A stretch of 64,000 bases of DNA from the NCBI RefSeq assembly GCF_000429305.1, contig NZ_AUBP01000010.1, positions 62,001 to 126,000 on the forward strand. The letters are read 5' to 3'. The translations under genes and the position numbers were made by a program. The DNA comes from Desulfovibrio inopinatus DSM 10711 (GTDB lineage Bacteria > Desulfobacterota > Desulfovibrionia > Desulfovibrionales > Desulfovibrionaceae). This document shows, in pieces, positions 53,930-61,997 of the stretch; positions within the stretch are counted from its first letter, which is position 1; each line of letters opens with the position of its first letter. Below the pieces are notes generated by a model that saw nothing but the letters and a program-made list of their open reading frames with translations, did not search any database and was not told the origin of the DNA.

Positions 53930-55438
53930 ATGCCTCAACGTATCTTTTTGAGCATCGACCTTGGTACGCAAAGTGCCCGTGTGGCCTGTTTCGATGAAGC
54001 AGGTCACCGCCTGGGTATGGCCGAGACCGGATATGAAACGCGTTTTCCTCGTTCGGGATGGGCAGAACAACATCCTGACGACTGGTGGCGGGCGATTTGC
54101 GCCTGTTCGCGTCAGGTTGTCGCTCAAATTCCGGCAGGTTCCGAAGTGGTGGCCGTCTGTGTCGGGGCAACGTCTTCGACGGTGTTGCCGATCGACGCCA
54201 ATGGCGAACCGTTGGACGACGCGATTTTATGGATGGATACACGAGCGCGCAAAGAATGCGCGGTTGTCAATGAAACAGAACATTCGATTCTTCGTTATAG
54301 CGGCGGTGGCACCTCGGTGGAGTGGATGCTGCCGAAAACATTGTGGATGAAACGGAACACTCCCACGCTGTACGAGAGTGCCGATAAAATCGTCGAAGCA
54401 TTGGATTGGATCAATTGGCGGTTATGCGGCCGGTTGGTTGCGTCCAAGTGCAACGCGACATGTAAATGGAGCTATGCCGACTCGGAAGGTGGATTCGCCG
54501 ATGATTTGTTCCGTGACATCGGGTTTGCCGAGTATGAAGACAAATGGCCGAAAACGGTTTTGGCAATGGGAGAACCCATTGCACCGTTGACTGCGCAGGC
54601 ATGTCTTGCCCTTGGTATCGAGGGACATCCAATGCTTGTACAGGGAGGCATCGACGCACATGTCGGCATGTTGGGACTTGGTGTTGTCATTCCAGGGTTG
54701 CTTGCTGTTATTATGGGTACGTCGTTTGTCCATCTTGGTTTGAGCGCCCAACCGCTTTTCATTCCCGGAATTTGGGGACCGTACCCCAATGCTGTTGTTC
54801 CCGGATATAGCCTGCTGGAAGGTGGGCAGACCTCGGCCGCTGCTATCACACGCTGGTTCCGCGATTGCTTTGCCAAAGATTTGGGCGACAACGCGTATAC
54901 AATTCTGGCCAAAGAAGCGGCTGAAATTCCACCCGGAGCTGATGGGCTTGTTGCGCTTGATTTCTGGCAAGGGAGCCGTACCCCGTTTTGTGATCCGGAT
55001 TTGACCGGCGCCATGTGGGGAATGGATCTGCATCATACCAGAGGTCACATGTATAGGGCTGTGCTTGAGTCAGTTGCCCACGGAACGCGTCAAATTCTGA
55101 CTGCTTTCGCGAAGGGTGGACATACCGTGACGAGTATGACCGTGTGCGGTGGTGCAACGAAGAATCCTCTGTGGCTCCAAATTATCGCCGATGTCTGTCA
55201 GACGCCCATTGTACTGACTCAAGATCCGGACGCTGTCTTGCTCGGGGGAGCGGTGGCCGCGTCGGTTGGTCTTGAAGTACATGCGGATTTCCACGCTGCA
55301 GCGCAAGCTATGGTCCGCAAACGCAGTGTTATCAATCCGGACGCAGGCGCAGCCCGCATCTATGATGTGGCGCATGAACGCTATCTGGCCACGCATGAGG
55401 CGCTTGCGCCTCTTATGCACGCCATGAAGAAGGGGTGA
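53930..55438 (+). CDS. FGGY-family carbohydrate kinase
   Basis: A 502-residue sugar kinase with the ASKHA fold: FLSIDLGTQSARVACFDEAG (phosphate 1), GATSSTVLPIDANGEPLDDAILWMD, and C-terminal CGGATKNPLWLQIIADVCQ (adenosine loop) with QTPIVLTQDP. It is nearest to ribulokinase/xylulokinase-like members; the substrate cannot be fixed by sequence alone. Given the dehydrogenase upstream, a ketose such as a pentulose is the likely substrate (inference). GGAG precedes the ATG at 53930, and the ABC ATPase starts four bases after the stop. Confidence 0.9.
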   Translation: MPQRIFLSIDLGTQSARVACFDEAGHRLGMAETGYETRFPRSGWAEQHPDDWWRAICACSRQVVAQIPAGSEVVAVCVGATSSTVLPIDANGEPLDDAILWMDTRARKECAVVNETEHSILRYSGGGTSVEWMLPKTLWMKRNTPTLYESADKIVEALDWINWRLCGRLVASKCNATCKWSYADSEGGFADDLFRDIGFAEYEDKWPKTVLAMGEPIAPLTAQACLALGIEGHPMLVQGGIDAHVGMLGLGVVIPGLLAVIMGTSFVHLGLSAQPLFIPGIWGPYPNAVVPGYSLLEGGQTSAAAITRWFRDCFAKDLGDNAYTILAKEAAEIPPGADGLVALDFWQGSRTPFCDPDLTGAMWGMDLHHTRGHMYRAVLESVAHGTRQILTAFAKGGHTVTSMTVCGGATKNPLWLQIIADVCQTPIVLTQDPDAVLLGGAVAASVGLEVHADFHAAAQAMVRKRSVINPDAGAARIYDVAHERYLATHEALAPLMHAMKKG

Positions 55439-55442
55439 GGGG

Positions 55443-56948
55443 ATGTCGGGGGAATCATTTCTCGAGATGCGCGGCATTAGGAAGTCATTTCCAGGGGTTT
55501 TAGCCTTGGATGATGTTGATTTCGTGGTTGGTCGTGCAGAGGTGCATTGTTTGATCGGTGCCAATGGTGCCGGAAAATCAACCCTGATGAAAGTCCTTTC
55601 CGGAGTATATTCAGCCGACGCCGGAACGATTTCGCTCGATGGCACACCGCTCCGTATGACAAGCCCCAGAGATGGGCTCAATGCCGGAATTGCCGTGATT
55701 TATCAGGAACTGTCCTTGGTCGAGCACCTGACCGTCGCCGAAAACATTTTTATGGGGCAATACCCTTGCCGCATACCAGGTGTTGTGGATTGGGGGGCCA
55801 TGTTTGAAAGAGCCCAGGCTTTGCTAGACGGGCTTGGTGTTCCCATTTCACCGCACCGCACTGTTGCCGGTCTCAGCATGGGGCACAAGCAAATTGTCGA
55901 ACTTTGTAAAGCTATGGCTGCCAATGCTCGTGTGGTTGTGATGGACGAACCGTCGGCCACATTGTCTGAAGAAGAATTCAAGGCACTGGTTCGGGTCGTT
56001 TTTGACCTGAAAGCCCAAGGAGTGACCATCATTTATATCTCGCACCGACTCGAAGAGCTGTTTCTTGTTGGTGATAGCGTGACGGTATTGCGTGACGGGA
56101 AAAAAGCGCATGATGGCCCGATTCAGGATTTAGATGTGAAGGGGTTGGTTCGTCTCATGATCGGCCATGATGTGCGCTCAGGCCAAGCTTGCGCGTTGCC
56201 GCAGCCCGAAAAGACCGACAAGGTCACGGCTCGCTGTCTCTCCAATGCCGTGTTGAAAGGCGTCGATTTTTCCGTGAAACATGGAGAGATTCTTGGTCTG
56301 TATGGTTTGGTTGGCTCTGGGCGCTCGGAAATTCTGCACTCACTCTTTGGCTCAATGCGTCATGCAGGGAAGATTGAAATTGATGGGAGACCCGCTGATT
56401 TGGCTTCCCCTGTCGACGGCATGCGACTTGGTGTCGGGCTTATTCCGGAGCAGCGCAAAACACAGGGACTTATTGTCGGGTTGCCCGTATGGGAAAATGC
56501 CTCTATGGCGGCGAATCCCGATCTTTCCGTTCACGGAATTTTATTTTTTCGAAAAATATTTGCTCTTGTTCGGGATTACGCCAAGCGTCTTCGCATTAAA
56601 ACACCCGATATTACAACCGAAGTTCGGAATTTATCCGGCGGCAACCAGCAAAAGGTGGTTATCGCCAAGTGGTTAATGAAGCAATCGAAAATTCTATTGT
56701 TTGATGAACCGACCCAGGGCATCGATGTCGGTGCCAAGGAAGAAGTGTACGACATCATACGCGGTTTTGCCGGTGTACATGGTACAGCCACCATTGTTGC
56801 CTCTTCGGAACTCGAAGAGTTGGAGTGCATGTGCCATAGGATTCTCGTTTTGTACGAAGGCCGTATTGTCGCCGAATTCGCGCCGCCCTTTCCGACCAAA
56901 CACATTTTGCACACCGCCATAACCGGAGAAGGTCATGAAAGCCGTTAA
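55443..56948 (+). CDS. Ribose-type sugar ABC transporter ATP-binding protein (RbsA-like)
   Basis: A 501-residue fusion of two ABC domains. Domain 1: GANGAGKSTLM (Walker A), LSMGHKQIVELCKAMA (signature), VVMDEPSATLS. Domain 2 has the degenerate Walker A GLVGSGRSEILH typical of RbsA/MglA, then LSGGNQQKVVIAKWLM and DEPTQGIDVGAKEEV. It powers import with the permease and binding protein encoded next. The stop overlaps the permease start by 14 bases, indicating translational coupling. Confidence 0.95.
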   Translation: MSGESFLEMRGIRKSFPGVLALDDVDFVVGRAEVHCLIGANGAGKSTLMKVLSGVYSADAGTISLDGTPLRMTSPRDGLNAGIAVIYQELSLVEHLTVAENIFMGQYPCRIPGVVDWGAMFERAQALLDGLGVPISPHRTVAGLSMGHKQIVELCKAMAANARVVVMDEPSATLSEEEFKALVRVVFDLKAQGVTIIYISHRLEELFLVGDSVTVLRDGKKAHDGPIQDLDVKGLVRLMIGHDVRSGQACALPQPEKTDKVTARCLSNAVLKGVDFSVKHGEILGLYGLVGSGRSEILHSLFGSMRHAGKIEIDGRPADLASPVDGMRLGVGLIPEQRKTQGLIVGLPVWENASMAANPDLSVHGILFFRKIFALVRDYAKRLRIKTPDITTEVRNLSGGNQQKVVIAKWLMKQSKILLFDEPTQGIDVGAKEEVYDIIRGFAGVHGTATIVASSELEELECMCHRILVLYEGRIVAEFAPPFPTKHILHTAITGEGHESR

Positions 56949-57894
56949 TGCCCATCACGCCGTCTCATGGAAAGAACTTTTTCGGAAATACAACCTGCTA
57001 CTGTTCATCGGTTTTTTTGCGTGTATTGCTGCGACAATTTCACCGAAGTTCTTTACCTTTCAGAATTTTTCCAACCTGTTACAGCAATCTTCCGTCACCG
57101 GTATCGTCAGTGTGGGGATGACGTTGGTCATTCTCGTCGGCGGGATCGATCTTGGCGTGGGGTCGGTTCTGGCCTTATCCGGCATGATCGTCTCCGTTTT
57201 GCTGGCTTCGGGATACGGCCTGGTCGTGTCCATTGGTGCAAGTTTGCTCGCCGGCGCGCTGATGGGATGCTTCAATGGGCTTGTCAGTGCAAAAGGAGGC
57301 GTTCCTTCATTTATCACTACCCTGGCGACGATGGTTGCCGCACGAGGCTTGGCCTTGCTGACGACTGACGGAAAACCCGTCTTTAACTTGCCTGAATCGT
57401 TTCAGTGGCTTGGATCGGGTTTTGTTGGTCCGTTACCGGCCAGTGGATTGTTGTGGATCCTTATTACAGTCATCAGTGCCCTTGTTCTTAAATACACGAC
57501 GTTTGGACGGGGGCTGTATGCCGTAGGCGGCAACGATGAAGCGGCCCGCCTTTCCGGGATTCGTGTCACTCGGAGTACCGTCTATGTTTTCATGTTGTCT
57601 GGAGTGCTGTCTGCGCTTGGAGGCATTGTCTTGGCCTCTTGGCTGACCGTTGGGCAACCGACGGCCGGCAAAGGAATGGAACTCGACGCGATTGCTGCCG
57701 TCGTTTTAGGTGGTGCATCCCTGTCTGGGGGCAGTGGAGGTGTCATCGGTGCGTTCGGTGGGGTCTGGTTGTTGGCCATTATTACCAACATCTTCAACCT
57801 GGCTGGTTTGTCATCGTATTATCAGATGATTCTGCAAGGCGGCATTATCGTTGCGGCGTTGATGCTGAACCAGTTCTTTCGGTCGCGTGATTAG
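56935..57894 (+). CDS. Ribose-type sugar ABC transporter permease (RbsC-like)
   Basis: A 319-residue inner-membrane permease of the BPD_transp_2 family with about eight to ten helices; it has GMTLVILVGGIDLGVGSVLA and the cytoplasmic EAA-type loop AVGGNDEAARLSGIRV, both diagnostic. It starts inside the end of the ATPase gene and precedes the binding protein gene by 49 bases. The homodimer would form the channel. Confidence 0.94.
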   Translation: MKAVNAHHAVSWKELFRKYNLLLFIGFFACIAATISPKFFTFQNFSNLLQQSSVTGIVSVGMTLVILVGGIDLGVGSVLALSGMIVSVLLASGYGLVVSIGASLLAGALMGCFNGLVSAKGGVPSFITTLATMVAARGLALLTTDGKPVFNLPESFQWLGSGFVGPLPASGLLWILITVISALVLKYTTFGRGLYAVGGNDEAARLSGIRVTRSTVYVFMLSGVLSALGGIVLASWLTVGQPTAGKGMELDAIAAVVLGGASLSGGSGGVIGAFGGVWLLAIITNIFNLAGLSSYYQMILQGGIIVAALMLNQFFRSRD

Positions 57895-57943
57895 GCGTTA
57901 ACCCACGAACATTGTTCTACAACACTTTGAGGGAGGATGTACC

Positions 57944-58894
57944 ATGAAGAAGGTTTTGGGGACCCTTTTGACAACAGTTCTCGTGCTTGGAATGTTGACC
58001 ACCGCATTTGCCGACGAAAAGATCATCGGATTTTCGCAAGTGACGTTGGACTCGCCCTTTTATGTCGCGTTGATGGAGGCGGCTCAGAAAGAGGCTGAAG
58101 CCAAAGGCGCCAAGCTGATTTATGTCGATGCCCAAGGCGATATCGCCAAGCAAAACAAGGATGTTCAGGATTTGCTGACCAAAGGGATCGATGTGCTGCT
58201 GCTGAATGCCGTCAACCCTGGCGGAGTCGCTCCTGCTATGCGTGCTGCGGCGAATGCTGATGTACCCGTTATTGCCATCGACCGTCCTGCCAATGGTAAA
58301 CTGGCGACATTCGTCGGTCGTGACAATAAAAAAATGGGTTATGAAGCAGGCAAGCTCGCCGTCGAACTGCTTGGTGGCAAGGGAAAAGCCAAAGGCAAAA
58401 TTATTGAAATCCAGGGTGCTGCTGGTGGCAAAGTCATGATGGATCGTCGCGACGGTTTCCATCAGGCTGTGGATCAGGAACCCGGCATCGTGGTGGTGCA
58501 AAGCCCATATTGTGAATATGTCCGCGCCAAGGCAGTCAAAGCCTTTCAGGACATGTATGAAGCCAATCAGGACGTCGTGCTTGTATATGCACACAACGAT
58601 GACATGGCGCTTGGTGCTGCACAGGTGCTCAAACAGAACGGTAAGCTTCAAGACGTCAAAATCATCGGTATTGACGGGCTGATGCAGGCAGTCAAAGCCA
58701 TTCAAAACGGCACCTACTCCGGTACCGTGCTCAACGATCCGGCACTGCTCGGAACGTTGGCCGTCGACGTGGCCCTCGGTGTGCTGGACGGTAAAGAATA
58801 TCCTGAATTTGTCGATGCCGGTACAGCGTTGATCGTTCCCGATAATGCGGCCAAATACATTGATGATTCTAAGGTTTTTGCTGAAACAAAATAA
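57944..58894 (+). CDS. Periplasmic sugar-binding protein (RbsB-like)
   Basis: A 316-residue type I periplasmic-binding protein. A signal peptide (MKKVLGTLLTTVLVLGMLTT, cleaved after AFA) is followed by IIGFSQVTLDSPFYVALMEA, QNKDVQDLLTKGIDVLLLNA, VIAIDRPANGKLATFVGRDN and VYAHNDDMALGAAQVLKQNG, the Peripla_BP_4 pattern for ribose/galactose-type ligands. The ligand is unknown. AGGGAGG lies before the ATG. A strong terminator follows, but deoC is still on the same strand and close. Confidence 0.94.
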   Translation: MKKVLGTLLTTVLVLGMLTTAFADEKIIGFSQVTLDSPFYVALMEAAQKEAEAKGAKLIYVDAQGDIAKQNKDVQDLLTKGIDVLLLNAVNPGGVAPAMRAAANADVPVIAIDRPANGKLATFVGRDNKKMGYEAGKLAVELLGGKGKAKGKIIEIQGAAGGKVMMDRRDGFHQAVDQEPGIVVVQSPYCEYVRAKAVKAFQDMYEANQDVVLVYAHNDDMALGAAQVLKQNGKLQDVKIIGIDGLMQAVKAIQNGTYSGTVLNDPALLGTLAVDVALGVLDGKEYPEFVDAGTALIVPDNAAKYIDDSKVFAETK

Positions 58895-58909
58895 TTCGTA
58901 ACCATAAGC

Positions 58910-58953
58910 CCCGGCCTCGTCTCACGATTTTGTGTCACGAGGCCGGGTTTTTT
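58910..58953 (+). terminator. Terminator/attenuator between the binding protein and deoC genes
   Basis: CCCGGCCTCGT (58910-58920) pairs perfectly with ACGAGGCCGGG (58937-58947) and is followed by six Ts. As deoC begins 17 bases later, it may set the transporter:aldolase expression ratio. Confidence 0.88.
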
Positions 58954-58969
58954 CTTCGGGAGAAAAAGG

Positions 58970-59635
58970 ATGAACAAACAGGAACTCGCCAAATACATTG
59001 ATCACACGGTGTTGAAACCCGATGCACGCATCGAAGCCGTGCGTCGGATTTGCGCCGAAGCCAAACAATTCGGTTTCGCATCGGTTTGCGTTAACCCGAC
59101 GCATGTACCGTTTTGTGTGAAAGAGCTTGAAGGCACGGGAGTGGACGTGTGCACGGTTATCGGTTTTCCCTTAGGGGCGAATCAGTCAGCGACCAAAGCC
59201 TACGAAGCGGCATTGGCCGTTGCCGAAGGCGCAACCGAAGTGGATATGGTTATTAATGTCGGCGCATTGAAAGATGGTCAGGTTGACGTCGTACGTGACG
59301 ACATTAATGCTGTCGTTGATGCGGCAATAAAAGCCAATGCCAAAGCCATTGTCAAAGTCATCATTGAAACGAGTCTCTTAACGGATGAAGAAAAGAAAGT
59401 GGCATGCCAGGCGGCTAAAGAGGCTGGTGCGCACTTTGTGAAAACAAGTACCGGGTTCGGCGGCGGTGGTGCCACGGTTGAAGATATAGCGCTCATGCGT
59501 GCGGTTGTCGGGCCGGATATGGGCGTGAAGGCGTCGGGAGGCATTAAAAATTACGATCAGACGATAGCTCTTATTGAAGCCGGTGCCTCGCGTATCGGTG
59601 CCAGCGCTGGCGTGGCCATTGTGGAACAGGCATAG
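58970..59635 (+). CDS. deoC: Deoxyribose-phosphate aldolase (DeoC family)
   Basis: A 221-residue class I aldolase that splits 2-deoxyribose 5-phosphate into acetaldehyde and glyceraldehyde 3-phosphate. It has [18 protein letters not shown], the Schiff-base Lys in [13 protein letters not shown], and the second active-site Lys in [10 protein letters not shown], plus [15 protein letters not shown] for phosphate binding. GGGAG precedes the ATG. As the last gene of the sugar locus, its product would split the phosphorylated intermediate, so the substrate may be a relative of deoxyribose 5-phosphate (inference). Confidence 0.95.
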   Translation: MNKQELAKYIDHTVLKPDARIEAVRRICAEAKQFGFASVCVNPTHVPFCVKELEGTGVDVCTVIGFPLGANQSATKAYEAALAVAEGATEVDMVINVGALKDGQVDVVRDDINAVVDAAIKANAKAIVKVIIETSLLTDEEKKVACQAAKEAGAHFVKTSTGFGGGGATVEDIALMRAVVGPDMGVKASGGIKNYDQTIALIEAGASRIGASAGVAIVEQA

Positions 59636-59695
59636 TCCTGGATGGAGCAGGGCATAGGGACGTCGGCGCGCTGAATCCGGCGTCCCTGGTCTCAA

Positions 59696-60418
59696 TTATT
59701 TGTGGGTAACGAGCCGAACGGCAATTTGTTGGTGATATTTGCAATATCCCAGGTATTCTACAGAAAATTGGCTGGTTTCGATAAATTCGCAAAATGCTTT
59801 GTGCTCGCCATCTTTCCAACCAGGATAATTGAAGTATTCATCGAAAACAATGACGCTGCCGTCAACGAGACGATCCCGAAAAACCTCGAAGATTGTTCGC
59901 GTTGATGAATACAGATCGCAGTCCACATGGAGGAACGCGGCGGGGCCGGGATTTTTTTGCAAAAAGTCGTATAACGTATCGTCAAAATATCCTTTGATTA
60001 AAACGGCATTTTTCGCCACAGCTGGCAACGCATCGCGTTTGAAGGCGCCTTTGGGAAAGCCGTCTCGCCAGTGTTCCGGAAGGCCTTCAAATGAGTCGAA
60101 TCCATACACCGTATGGTGTGGGATACGTTTGGCTATATGGTTGATGGTTGCTCCTGACGCAACGCCGAATTCACAAAAATTTGATGTTGGGTGAAGATGA
60201 AGAACTGGCAATGCGGCATCAATTCCAATATCAAGCAGTGTCCATTTATCAGACACAGCTTTTGATGCGTTCATATTTTTTACGACAAACTTTGCCGTTT
60301 CTTCGAGCGACTGACGACGTAAAAAACGTTCAATATTCTTGCTGTCTCGTGTGAGTGCATCTTCAATAGCGTTATCGAGAAGGGACATCACGAATCGTCG
60401 TATTGTATTTAGCCGCAT
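59696..60418 (-). CDS. Class I SAM-dependent methyltransferase, TylF/MycF-like
   Basis: A 240-residue protein with the SAM-binding core FCEFGVASGATINHIAKRIP, GFDSFEGLPEHW, FLHVDCDLYSSTRTIFEVF and VIVFDEYFNYPGWKDGEHKA, the pattern of macrocin O-methyltransferase-like (TylF) and related sugar or polysaccharide methyltransferases. The His-Val-Asp-Cys-Asp-Leu-Tyr segment is typical. I chose the ATG at 60418 with AAAGAG nine bases upstream; starts at 60427 and 60469 are possible. It is isolated by a terminator and the divergent promoter region; the substrate is unknown, perhaps surface glycan. Confidence 0.82.
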   Translation of the reverse strand: MRLNTIRRFVMSLLDNAIEDALTRDSKNIERFLRRQSLEETAKFVVKNMNASKAVSDKWTLLDIGIDAALPVLHLHPTSNFCEFGVASGATINHIAKRIPHHTVYGFDSFEGLPEHWRDGFPKGAFKRDALPAVAKNAVLIKGYFDDTLYDFLQKNPGPAAFLHVDCDLYSSTRTIFEVFRDRLVDGSVIVFDEYFNYPGWKDGEHKAFCEFIETSQFSVEYLGYCKYHQQIAVRLVTHK

Positions 60419-60543
60419 AAATCGCATCTCTTTCGATGTTTGTTGTTTATATTGTGGTGTATATGTCATAAATATTCTGTTTTGTAAAGTGTTTGTTTGT
60501 TATGCTGTGTTGTTATAGGTCGATTTATATATGGTGTATGTAT

Positions 60544-60582
60544 AAAAACGGAAGCCGACAGCAAGTCTTCAGCTTCCGTTTT
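60544..60582 (-). terminator. Terminator of the MltB gene
   Basis: AAAACGGAAGC pairs with GCTTCCGTTTT across about 17 bases. The minus strand then reads TTTTTATAC, so it ends leftward transcription from the transglycosylase gene. Confidence 0.8.
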
Positions 60583-60630
60583 CTTCTTATGGTCAAAAAA
60601 GACCATATCAGATAATAGTGTTTGATATGT

Positions 60631-61755
60631 TTACGGCGTTTTCTTTACGTGTTCAGCTACAGCGAGTATCGTGTTTACATACGTATTACTGTGGTTATAG
60701 CGGTAAAGTGTTTTGCGTTGTTGTGCATCGGTCATGTTGTCTTTCCAACCATGCTTTTTCAGGTAGTTGCCAATACTGAACACTGCATCTTCGAGCGTGA
60801 ACAGGTTGGTGCATCCGTCTCCATCCGCATCGATGCCGAATTTCGGCACATTGGACGGCATGAATTGGCAAATGCCGATGGCACCGTATACAGATCCAGG
60901 AATGCTCAAAGGATCGACTTTATTATGCTCGGCGTAGTGTAAAAGCGCCTTCAGCTCTTTGTAGGCCCATTTGGCTTTTTGTTGAGAGACTTTTCGCGCC
61001 CAGGCTGTCTGGCTGGCATTGGGACGTTCTTCGGCAAGCAGCGGAGCAACCAATGCGTAATTTTCAGCGAGTGCCATGCTGGCGAGGTTTTGAAGAGCAA
61101 GTTGGTCCCCCAAAAACTTGCCCACCCGTGTTTCGACTGTCATGAGGCCAACGGTGACATGCTCGGGAACTCCATACACAGAGCGCATACGCGACAACAG
61201 CGGGAGATTGGCTTTGTAGAATGCGCGAGCTTCGGCAAGGCGTGTAGGAGTGAGGATGATTTCATAAACATTGGCTGCTTTAGGAAGGATCGGTAAGGGC
61301 ATGCCGGCCGGTCGTTTGATTGGGTGGGTTTGTAAAGCGGAAAGGAGTGCTTTGTCGGCTTTTCCGGATTGCGGAAGACCCGCAGCCTTTTGGTAGCCCA
61401 TGATCGCGCTTTTCGTGTTGCGTCCGTAGAACCCATCAACTGTTTTCGTATAGTACCCTAATGCTTTGAGTTTTACTTGAATTGTCCGGACAAGGCGTGA
61501 TCCGTATTTTCGGATATACAATGTGCGCATTTTTGAACCCATTGCATCGGGATCATACGTCAGATGAGAATCATAAAAGATGGATTTGAGTTCTGTCTGC
61601 GGAAATCCATCAGCCGCAAGTCGTTGAACCAAAGGAGTCCACGATGGAGCCGTGGTGTTGGCGGTTATCCCGATATTGGGGACGAGAACGAAAAGAGTAC
61701 ACAAGGATACAATACCGAAAAGGGTCCGGGGGATAGCTTTGGCTTTCAGTGCCAT
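60631..61755 (-). CDS. Lytic murein transglycosylase MltB-like with peptidoglycan-binding domain
   Basis: A 374-residue exported enzyme that cleaves the beta-1,4 MurNAc-GlcNAc bond of peptidoglycan. A signal peptide (PRTLFGIVSLCTLFVLVPNI) is followed by the first part of the MltB domain, with a PG_binding_1 module inserted at about 88-145 (RTIQVKLKALGYYTKTVDGF, YGRNTKSAIMGYQKAAGL), then the catalytic half with Glu in TVETRVGKFLGDQLAL and GAIGICQFMPSNVPKFGID. The insertion of the binding module inside, rather than at the C-terminus, is notable. It is divergent from the HEAT-receiver gene. Confidence 0.9.
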   Translation of the reverse strand: MALKAKAIPRTLFGIVSLCTLFVLVPNIGITANTTAPSWTPLVQRLAADGFPQTELKSIFYDSHLTYDPDAMGSKMRTLYIRKYGSRLVRTIQVKLKALGYYTKTVDGFYGRNTKSAIMGYQKAAGLPQSGKADKALLSALQTHPIKRPAGMPLPILPKAANVYEIILTPTRLAEARAFYKANLPLLSRMRSVYGVPEHVTVGLMTVETRVGKFLGDQLALQNLASMALAENYALVAPLLAEERPNASQTAWARKVSQQKAKWAYKELKALLHYAEHNKVDPLSIPGSVYGAIGICQFMPSNVPKFGIDADGDGCTNLFTLEDAVFSIGNYLKKHGWKDNMTDAQQRKTLYRYNHSNTYVNTILAVAEHVKKTP

Positions 61756-61997
61756 GAATTCTCTCCTAAGTTATCATGGGGGTAGGAGGAGGATAAATCT
61801 CTCGTTGTCGTTGTCAATGCTTGGCTGAATTCTCCTGTTTTGACAGCATGAGCGTCTTGGGAGAATGCGTCAACGTCGTATTTCTCGTCTCGTACTGGGA
61901 GTACACACTTTGCCATTCACTTCATGTTCATGTAGGAAGAGCACATGTCATCAAAGGGACCTCATTGTGCTTTCATATACTGATGGAAGGAGCGGGC

